Shown piece by piece: positions 58,391 through 64,000 of a stretch of 64,000 nt of DNA. The notes beneath the pieces were generated by a model, which saw only the letters and a list, made by a program, of their open reading frames with translations, searched no databases and was not told the DNA's origin. The stretch comes from Vulcanimicrobiota bacterium (lineage in GTDB: Bacteria; Vulcanimicrobiota; Xenobia; Xenobiales; JADMJV01), in contig JAFKGI010000034.1 in the NCBI GenBank assembly GCA_017307785.1, positions 28,587 through 92,586 on the forward strand, written 5' to 3'. The position numbers were made by a program, and so were the translations under genes. The first letter of the stretch is position 1. The number at the start of each line of letters is the position of its first letter.

Positions 58391-59500
58391 TTAATCCCGA
58401 AGATAACCCACAATTTCTCCCGCTACCAAAGACGCTGCCTGCGCGCGACCCCCCGTGGCCGGCTGCGGGTTCGACAGCAGCGCCTCGGTCTGCCGAGCCG
58501 TGTCGGTCACGTCCCGGCCAATCAAGGCCGAACCGATCTCCACCAACCGTTCGGAGTTGCGCACCGCCAGACCGGACACCGGTCGATGAATCACCATCGG
58601 CTTGCCCAAAGCCTGAATCTCGGAAGTGGAAAGCCCGCCCGCCTTGGTCACCACCACGTCGGCCGCGCGCATCCACTCGTGCATATTGGAAACCTTGCCC
58701 TCCACGTGCAGCAGATGCGGCGAGTCCATACCCTCGAGCGCCTGGCGAGCCGGGGCATTGGTTCCGGTGATGCAGACAATCTGCTTCGGATAAGGCAACT
58801 TGCCCATCTCCTCCACCAGCAGCTCAAACGGCTGCCCGCCCAAACCTCCGCCAGTAATCACCACCGTGGCCACATCCGGACGCAGCCCCAAACGCGAACG
58901 CAACTCCTCCGTGCTCTCGGAAGAAACCGGCGGAACCTTGATGGGAATGCCGCTCACGCTCACCTGCTCAGCATCCACGCCCAGACGCGAAAGCTCGCCC
59001 ACCATCGGCTCATTGGCCACAAAATAGCGGTCCACCTGATTGCTGACCCAACGACCGTCGGCCACGTGATCGGTCAACACCGACCACACCGGCGCCTCGA
59101 TCTTATCGCCGCGCTTCCAGTGAGCCAGCATATGACTGGCCTCGGCCTGAGTGGACACGATCAAATCCGGCTGAAACTCCTGAATATGGGCCAACGCCTC
59201 CGGCGAAGCGTGCGCCTTCAAAGCCATCAGAGCCACCTGAGCCAGGTGCACCACCGGATTGCCCTTCACGGCCGCCTCATAGGCCCACTTGGCCAACCCG
59301 GGAATCTTACCCATCGAGGAAATGGCCGAGGTCTGCGCCTCGCGCACCTGCGGAGAAGAAACGGTCAGAGTATCAAACGACTCGGCCTGCACGCCCGGAT
59401 GCTCTTCCAGTACCGCCACCAGAGACTCGGCGGCCACACGATGCCCGGCGCCGGTGGCCGACGTGTGCACCACCATCACCCTCAAGGGCTTGATATCCAT
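58391..59500 (-). CDS. MGDG-synthase/UgtP-like glycosyltransferase (GT28)
   Basis: The 369-residue protein has the MGDG synthase N-terminal motif VHTSATGAGHRVAAESLVAV (GxGHxxAA), and LIVSTQAEASHMLAH in the acceptor domain. The C-terminal nucleotide-sugar domain includes VVITGGGLGGQPFELLVEEM and TKAGGLSTSEIQALGKPMVI. Related enzymes transfer galactose or glucose from UDP to diacylglycerol, or GlcNAc to lipid II (MurG). The expected product is a glycolipid. It is soluble or peripheral. It lies 31 bp downstream of the secreted PELD protein gene on the same strand. Confidence 0.85.
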   Translation of the reverse strand: MDIKPLRVMVVHTSATGAGHRVAAESLVAVLEEHPGVQAESFDTLTVSSPQVREAQTSAISSMGKIPGLAKWAYEAAVKGNPVVHLAQVALMALKAHASPEALAHIQEFQPDLIVSTQAEASHMLAHWKRGDKIEAPVWSVLTDHVADGRWVSNQVDRYFVANEPMVGELSRLGVDAEQVSVSGIPIKVPPVSSESTEELRSRLGLRPDVATVVITGGGLGGQPFELLVEEMGKLPYPKQIVCITGTNAPARQALEGMDSPHLLHVEGKVSNMHEWMRAADVVVTKAGGLSTSEIQALGKPMVIHRPVSGLAVRNSERLVEIGSALIGRDVTDTARQTEALLSNPQPATGGRAQAASLVAGEIVGYLRD

Positions 59501-59531
59501 GCCCCCACCATGAACCTGTGCCCTGAAAAAA

Positions 59532-60236
59532 TCAGGAAACGACGCGCCTGCGCCCGGCCAACACTCCTAAGATGCAGCCCACAAAGGCCAGCGGCAACGT
59601 GCTACGGCCCGGATCCAACTCCGGAGCCTCCGTCGCCAGCAAATTCCCCGAAAGACTGAAAGCTACGTCAGGCGACTGGTCCGGCAGAATGGAACCAAAC
59701 CAATTTTGCACGATGCGTCCGTCTCCACCTGACCCGTTCTTCCATTCCCACTGGTGGCCCTCGTTACCAAGGACGAGATCAGGCACAATGGAGACCCAAT
59801 ACTGAACACCCGCCTGTAAATTCACCGCCGTGGCCAAAGTGTGCGAGTAGTCGTAGGTCGTGCCCGACCTCAGAGTCTGGTTGGCGAGACCGGAAAAGCT
59901 TTCCGTGGCCAACACCGCTCCCGGCACCGTGTAAGTGTCCGGTCCCTGCACCAGAATATCATCCGCGTAGAATTGAATCGTCCAACCTGTAATCGTACCA
60001 GTGGTGACACTTCCAAAGTAGCCGCCGATCCAGGTTAAATCCGTGATCGAAGCGTCGCTGGAGAGGGTAAAGTTTTCATAAACCGTGGCGAAATTACCCT
60101 CAGGCCCGATCGGATCGTTTTGACTGGACCAACCAAGGTTGTTCAGAAACGCCTGGTTATAAAGCGGCACGGCCTGAGCCGAAAAAGTGAGCAAACCCGT
60201 CAGGGCCAGAGCGGAAAGCGCGGTGCGGAAAAACAT
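59532..60236 (-). CDS. Secreted protein with PELD-type C-terminal anchor
   Basis: The 234-residue protein has a signal peptide (FFRTALSALALTGLLTFSAQ), and a beta-sandwich with NFTLSSDASITDLTWIGGYF and NLQAGVQYWVSIVPDLVLG, typical of choice-of-anchor domains. The tail is TEAPELDPGRSTLPLAFVG, then a hydrophobic helix and GRRR. This matches the tail of the protein at 45416-46060. The pair shares PELD rather than the PEP of ordinary PEP-CTERM signals. No exosortase-like gene is in the window. Confidence 0.75.
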   Translation of the reverse strand: MFFRTALSALALTGLLTFSAQAVPLYNQAFLNNLGWSSQNDPIGPEGNFATVYENFTLSSDASITDLTWIGGYFGSVTTGTITGWTIQFYADDILVQGPDTYTVPGAVLATESFSGLANQTLRSGTTYDYSHTLATAVNLQAGVQYWVSIVPDLVLGNEGHQWEWKNGSGGDGRIVQNWFGSILPDQSPDVAFSLSGNLLATEAPELDPGRSTLPLAFVGCILGVLAGRRRVVS

Positions 60237-60273
60237 CGCCGACCATTCTCATCGCATACAATGCAAACCTGCT

Positions 60274-61269
60274 TCAGGGATTATGAAAGTTCGGACACAA
60301 CCGCAAATCGCGCATCGGCGTAAAAAACACCTCGGTGGCGCTGGCGCAAGTCGGCGGCACAATCCAACTCCACTGCGCCGACACCGGCCGCCGAGCCGCC
60401 TCCTCCTGCTGACAGAACAACATGAACTGGGACGAAGCCGTGTGATGATCCACCATCGTCACCCCCGCCTGACGAAACGAATGCAACACCGCCCGATTGA
60501 GCTCATAGCTGGCGCGGTCTTGCCACAAGGGCTGACCCGCAATCCCCAGAGCCTCGGCAATCTTGGGCAACACATTATAGCGCCGCGCATCCCCCAGATC
60601 GCGACTGCCCACCTCGGTCACCATATAATACCCACTGAAAGGAGCGGTGCCATAAAAAACGCCGCCAATCTCCAGCCGCATATTGCTCACCGCCGGCAAA
60701 GCATACCAACGCCAGGCAAAAGCGGACCAGTCCAACTCCGGATGCTCGATCGGCACCTCCAGACAATCGCCGGCCTGCCACTCAAACCACTGCTCACCCA
60801 CCATAAACGGCAGCAAACAGAAATCGCCCTCCCGCTCCGGCCGCCACCCCAGCGTCAACGCCCGCTCGGTCAAATCCCGAGACTGCGGGTCGCCGCACTC
60901 GGCAAACCCTGCGTAAGAAAAAAACTGACGATTGTGCACGGGCGGAGCCTCGGGCGAAAAGACCGTGATGGCGGGACGAATTCGGCCCTCCCGGGTCGAC
61001 CAGGCCACATGCCGCCGGCACGCCTCGAAAATCTCGCACGGCCCACTCACCTCACGGCAATCAAAGACCTCCAGATTGCGCCAGAACAAACGGCCGATGC
61101 AACGGGCGCTATTCCGCCAGGCCGCCCGCGCCCCGAACTCCAGCTCCTCGAACGTGTGCCGGTAAGTGCCGCTTTCTTCCACCGAGCGCTCCACCTCATG
61201 CCAGCGCTCGCCGGGAATACACCCCTCATAAAACTCGTCCAGAAATTCCCGAGCCGCTCGTAACAACAT
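60274..61269 (-). CDS. nos: Bacterial nitric oxide synthase (oxygenase domain)
   Basis: The product is 331 residues from ATG 61269, which has GGAAGG upstream; a TTG at 61299 would add ten residues. The NOS oxygenase fold is clear: heme Cys in AWRNSARCIGRLFWRNLEVF, ITVFSPEAPP, FEIPIEHP-like CLEVPIEHPELDW, and SGYYMVTEVGSRDL. It has no reductase or zinc-hook domain, as in other bacterial NOS enzymes. It makes nitric oxide from arginine. It is 33 bp downstream of the hybrid histidine kinase gene and is probably cotranscribed. A role in NO signalling or oxidative defence is likely. Confidence 0.93.
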   Translation of the reverse strand: MLLRAAREFLDEFYEGCIPGERWHEVERSVEESGTYRHTFEELEFGARAAWRNSARCIGRLFWRNLEVFDCREVSGPCEIFEACRRHVAWSTREGRIRPAITVFSPEAPPVHNRQFFSYAGFAECGDPQSRDLTERALTLGWRPEREGDFCLLPFMVGEQWFEWQAGDCLEVPIEHPELDWSAFAWRWYALPAVSNMRLEIGGVFYGTAPFSGYYMVTEVGSRDLGDARRYNVLPKIAEALGIAGQPLWQDRASYELNRAVLHSFRQAGVTMVDHHTASSQFMLFCQQEEAARRPVSAQWSWIVPPTCASATEVFFTPMRDLRLCPNFHNP

Positions 61270-61302
61270 CTCCGAACCTTCCACGCTCGCCCCAACCAAC
61301 CC

Positions 61303-62676
61303 CTAGCGCATACTGCGATAAGCCTCGGCCAACTGATGCTGATCGAAAGGCTTGGTCAACACCGGCGCCGCGGCCGCTCGCAAAAAGTCCTCCGCCTCGG
61401 TGGTAAACGTACCGCCGGTTACAAACACAAACTGACGCTGGCGCTCGCCCGCCGCCTGATAGACCTCAATCCCCGAAAGATCCGGCATCATCAAATCGCA
61501 GATCACCAGGTCGAAAGGATCCGGCCCGCGCAATATCTCCAGCCCCTGCACCCCGCCCAAAGCCACCCGACAATCGCACTTGGCCAACAAGCGACGAAAA
61601 ACCTGAGCCACCTTCGGGTCATCGTCGATCACCAGACAACGCAACCCCTCCAATTTGCCCTTGGAGGGAGCCGGAGCCGCCCGCCGCAAAGCCCGTGCCG
61701 CCGGAACGCGAACCCGAAAACAGGCGCCCCGCTCGGATTCGGCCAACTCCACTCGCCCGCCCAGCGACTGCACAATCCCCTGACAAATGCTCAAACCCAG
61801 CCCGGTGCCGGAACCGACCGGTCTAGTCGTAAAAAATGGATCAAAAATGCGCCGGCGCAACTCCACCGGCACCCCCGGCCCATTGTCAGAAACCTCCAGC
61901 CAGCCCTCCTCGGACTCCATCCAGGTGCGCAGACAGATGCGGTTCAACGACTTATCCGGCTGCTCAAAGGACTGACAGGCATTGATCAGCAAGTTCAAAG
62001 CCACCTGCGTCAGCTTGCCCTCATCACCCAACACCATCACCGGCTCGCCCCCAAAGCGATACTCCAGCTGACAGGTAAACTGCACTTCCTTGCTGCCCAA
62101 ACGCCCCGCGATCTGCCCGACCTCATTCAAGTCCACCGGGACCTTACGATCCTCCTCAGCACGCGACAGCGTCTTCAAACTGTTCACGATGCCCCGGATG
62201 CGCCCGATCCCCTCGCGCACATCCGCCAATCCCTCGCGCTCCTCCTCATCCAACCTGGCCGTGGCCAACAACTCCAAATTGCCCATCACATAGGCCAGCG
62301 GATTGTTGATCTCGTGCGCCACGCCCGCCGCCAAAGTGGCCATCATAGACAACCGGTCCCGCACCGCCAGCCGCGTCTGCTCCAGAGCATGCCGCCGCAT
62401 AGGTAGAAAAGACAGGCGCTGCAAACCATTGGCCAACATCTGGCCGCTAAACAAAACCGGAAACTCTCGCCCCTCTGCATCCAACAGGGACAAAGAAACC
62501 CCGTCCAGGTCCTGACCTGAAAAGGAACTGCCCGGACTCAACATCTCACCCAAAGTCGGACGAATCTCACCCAGCCACTGCCGCGCCGCCCGGTTCACAT
62601 AATAAATCCGGCCGCTCTCGTCCAGATCCAGCACCCCCACCTTGAGATCGTCTAGGTCCGCCAAAACGCACCCCAA
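61303..62676 (-). CDS. Hybrid histidine kinase with PAS and receiver domains
   Basis: The 457-residue protein starts at TTG 62676. A PAS-like domain lies at about 10-95 (LDLDESGRIYYVNRAARQWL), followed by HisKA with the phospho-accepting His in LAAGVAHEINNPLAYVMGNL. The ATPase domain has N, D-N-G-P-G-V and GTGLGLSICQGIVQSLGG boxes. The C-terminal receiver (about 340-457) has DDD, Asp in LVICDLMMPDLSG and Lys in VLTKPFD. No membrane span is present, so the sensor is cytosolic. It precedes nos on the same strand, linking it to NO production. No output DNA-binding domain is visible. Confidence 0.9.
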   Translation of the reverse strand: MGCVLADLDDLKVGVLDLDESGRIYYVNRAARQWLGEIRPTLGEMLSPGSSFSGQDLDGVSLSLLDAEGREFPVLFSGQMLANGLQRLSFLPMRRHALEQTRLAVRDRLSMMATLAAGVAHEINNPLAYVMGNLELLATARLDEEEREGLADVREGIGRIRGIVNSLKTLSRAEEDRKVPVDLNEVGQIAGRLGSKEVQFTCQLEYRFGGEPVMVLGDEGKLTQVALNLLINACQSFEQPDKSLNRICLRTWMESEEGWLEVSDNGPGVPVELRRRIFDPFFTTRPVGSGTGLGLSICQGIVQSLGGRVELAESERGACFRVRVPAARALRRAAPAPSKGKLEGLRCLVIDDDPKVAQVFRRLLAKCDCRVALGGVQGLEILRGPDPFDLVICDLMMPDLSGIEVYQAAGERQRQFVFVTGGTFTTEAEDFLRAAAAPVLTKPFDQHQLAEAYRSMR

Positions 62677-62681
62677 CCGAC

Positions 62682-62725
62682 CGCCCGCAAAACAAAGTAG
62701 GTCACCACCGGCGCCCGCAAAGTAG
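62682..62725. repeat. Two direct repeats upstream of the kinase gene
   Basis: Two copies of a CGCCCGCAAA...AGTAG pattern (about 62682-62700 and 62711-62725) lie just before the kinase start. They could be regulator binding sites; the second is shorter by a few bases. Confidence 0.35.
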
Positions 62726-62886
62726 ACTAGGTAAAATGTCCATCCCCCCTATCATCGGCCGCCACCTCTGACAAGAAAAGGGGTCCGACCCAACTCCCGC
62801 ACGAAGGCTGCCTCGCCGACAACCCTCTCGCAGCTACCGGTCAGACACAAAGCAGACTATCCATTAGAAGATCCACTGCCTTCCGG

Positions 62887-63456
62887 CTAACCCGGATGCA
62901 AACCCAAAGTCAACCGGTCCAACCAGGCCCTAAAGAACCCCACCACCTCGACGGTATCCAGCCCGGGAAGACGAAACTGTTCCCAGGGAACCGACTGAAG
63001 AATCATCGCCAAACTCTCGGCGTGAACGCCTCCATCCTTCTGAGAAGCAAGCCTGAGTGCCTCATCCGGGCTGAAACCGGCGGTCGCCAGAAAATGTAGG
63101 TCCACACCATCGCTTCGAACCATTCTTTGGGCGAAAACCTGAGGTGCCAGGTCCTCCACAAAATCCACCAGGGTGACCTGACCCTCCCTCTCCACTCGAA
63201 ACCGACGAAAGTGCGGGGAAGTCACCATAGACGAGCCCGTCGCTCCCAGAGCGGCACAACGATCGCGAAAAGAATCACTGACCCGAGCAAAGCCCTGAGC
63301 GGAGGTGGTGAACAGGTCTAAATCCTGCGTGGTCCTGGGCAAACCATAGAAACCAATCAAAGCTCCCCCACCCGTCAAGAAGAACTCCTGAGACAGCCTG
63401 AACCAGGACTGCAAAAAGTCGCTCTGAAGAGCGCTCAGTCTAGGCGATACGCCCAT
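62887..63456 (-). CDS. AbiEii-like nucleotidyltransferase
   Basis: The 189-residue protein has a nucleotidyltransferase motif near the start: FFLTGGGALIGFYGLPRTTQ followed by DLDLFTT (G-G-x-A-L and D-x-D). This matches the AbiEii/toxin-like or related minimal nucleotidyltransferase families. A further acidic strand is in VTLVDFVEDLAPQ. The start overlaps the end of the 135-residue gene by 17 bp. In AbiE systems the toxin AbiEii follows an AbiEi antitoxin, but the upstream gene here is not AbiEi-like, so toxin function is not established. Confidence 0.75.
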   Translation of the reverse strand: MGVSPRLSALQSDFLQSWFRLSQEFFLTGGGALIGFYGLPRTTQDLDLFTTSAQGFARVSDSFRDRCAALGATGSSMVTSPHFRRFRVEREGQVTLVDFVEDLAPQVFAQRMVRSDGVDLHFLATAGFSPDEALRLASQKDGGVHAESLAMILQSVPWEQFRLPGLDTVEVVGFFRAWLDRLTLGLHPG

Positions 63457-63847
63457 GACGCTTCCAAACCGTCAGACAGTGCAACCAGAACTCCCGCTTC
63501 CGCCCCAAATAAGGAGCCAGCCGCTCCCAGTTCTCCGAAACCCAGCCAGGCGTAAAGAAGGCCCAGACATCCTGCATACGCGCTTCTCGCAGCACCCTCC
63601 CCGAGTAGACCCAACGCAAATACTCGCCCTGCTCCCCCGCCAGAATGGCCCTCAACTCCCCCAGGCTCAGCTCCTCGGACCAAAGGAAGTAGGGGCGAAC
63701 ATCATCTCGAGACAAATCAAAACCAAGCTCCAAGCCCATAGCTGTAAGGTTCACCAACAATAGCCTGACCTCCCACCCAAAAGTAGCTCGACCGCTCTCC
63801 TGGCCCACCAGAACGCAGTCCACAAATAGCTTCCCTCGACTCCGCAT
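63440..63847 (-). CDS. Hypothetical protein paired with the nucleotidyltransferase
   Basis: The product is 135 residues from ATG 63847. A longer reading to 63940 runs into the tRNA promoter, so the later ATG is preferred. It has an N-terminal strand with SRGKLFVDCVLVGQESG and a helical and beta C-terminal half (LSLGELRAILAGEQGEYLRW, WERLAPYLGRKREFWLHCLT). There is no helix-turn-helix. Overlap with the downstream nucleotidyltransferase (17 bp) suggests they work together. It may be a regulator, antitoxin or partner, but no family is recognised. Confidence 0.6.
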   Translation of the reverse strand: MRSRGKLFVDCVLVGQESGRATFGWEVRLLLVNLTAMGLELGFDLSRDDVRPYFLWSEELSLGELRAILAGEQGEYLRWVYSGRVLREARMQDVWAFFTPGWVSENWERLAPYLGRKREFWLHCLTVWKRHGRIA

Positions 63848-63901
63848 CGACGAACAGCAACCAATCCACCAACAAAATCTCAACGAACCTCGAGACAACG
63901 C

Positions 63902-63930
63902 TTGATCTGCCTGGAGAACTGTGCTACAGT
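63902..63930 (+). promoter_or_regulatory. Sigma-70-type promoter of the tRNA gene
   Basis: A -35 box TTGATC (63902-63907) is followed by a 17-base spacer and a -10 box TACAGT (63925-63930). The predicted start is about 63937, just before the tRNA. Confidence 0.7.
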
Positions 63931-63942
63931 GCGCGAGCACCT

Positions 63943-64000
63943 CGGGGTGTAGCTCAGCCTGGTTAGAGCACTAGTCTGGGGGACTAGGGGCCCACGGTTC
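63943..64000 (+). tRNA. tRNA-Pro(GGG), partial at window edge
   Basis: The acceptor strand CGGGGTG is followed by TA, a D arm (GCTCAGCCTGGTTAGAGC), and an anticodon stem CTAGT/ACTAG around the loop CTGGGGG, giving anticodon GGG for proline. The T arm begins at the right edge (GGTTC) and the rest lies outside the window. CGGGGTG is a common bacterial tRNA-Pro beginning. Confidence 0.92.

Noticed and set aside
1..64000. CRISPR arrays, rRNA genes, prophage or intact insertion sequences
   Set aside because: No regularly spaced repeats, rRNA-like stretches, phage structural genes or intact transposase with terminal inverted repeats were found; only the frameshifted Rpn-like gene has a possible mobile link.

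Overview
The window is a gene-dense, GC-rich bacterial chromosome segment with about 65 genes, mostly short intergenic gaps, many 1-20 bp overlaps, and one partial tRNA at the right edge. It contains no ribosomal RNA, CRISPR array or intact insertion sequence. The organism is probably a Gram-negative, non-model bacterium. It has a lipoprotein, many Sec signal peptides, two proteins with a PEP-CTERM-like C-terminal anchor, a bacterial nitric oxide synthase, a plant-type wax-synthase-like acyltransferase, an MGDG-synthase-like glycosyltransferase, Ser/Thr kinase and FHA signalling, and many TPR proteins. I cannot name the phylum from sequence alone. An Eremiobacterota/Vulcanimicrobiota-like or other deep-branching lineage is only a guess.

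Left part (1-13.6 kb): a secreted fibronectin-III protein, a TerB-like protein, a tyrosine recombinase (XerC/D), a DEDD exonuclease with TPRs in an operon with a large zinc-ribbon protein, a TPR protein, ribulose-phosphate epimerase with a PASTA protein, and a lytic transglycosylase followed by a FabH-like ketosynthase. The ketosynthase's N-terminus is only recovered if a non-standard start codon is allowed. A rhomboid protease with a DnaJ-type zinc finger and a FecR-like exported protein follow on the other strand, closed by a strong bidirectional terminator.

Centre-left (13.6-26.9 kb): a leftward protein-phosphorylation cluster holds a membrane Ser/Thr kinase, a zinc-ribbon/pseudokinase/PP2C fusion, a von Willebrand A protein, a zinc-ribbon FHA protein and a TPR-FHA protein, with a copper-amine-oxidase-N-like secreted protein after it. 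Together they look like a self-contained kinase/phosphatase/phosphothreonine-reader module. Housekeeping genes follow: arginine decarboxylase, a TPR protein, NAD-type isocitrate dehydrogenase and a nucleotidyltransferase.

Centre-right (26.9-45.4 kb): a probable copper/thiol group (Cys-rich secreted proteins and a SCO protein), methionyl-tRNA synthetase, HAD phosphatases, a YfbK-like VWA lipoprotein, a TetR regulator divergent from a wax-synthase-like MBOAT gene with two near-palindromic operator candidates, DprA, a CcdC-like membrane protein and a two-domain cytidine deaminase. Two genes here carry single-base frameshifts: an Rpn/transposase-like gene and an unrecognised 431-codon gene.

Right part (45.4-64 kb): a prolyl-oligopeptidase-family peptidase, secreted small proteins, an MFS transporter in a tight run with a peroxiredoxin-like gene, a subtilisin-like protein without a signal peptide, a dual-specificity phosphatase, an alpha/beta hydrolase, an ankyrin-DUF4253 fusion, an MGDG-synthase-like enzyme, and nitric oxide synthase downstream of a hybrid histidine kinase. 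A two-gene unit encoding an AbiEii-like nucleotidyltransferase and tRNA-Pro(GGG) with a clear promoter end the window. Across 28-57 kb several proteins start with short Ser/Thr/Pro-rich leaders and no signal peptide, which may mark a set of cargo for a non-Sec export route.
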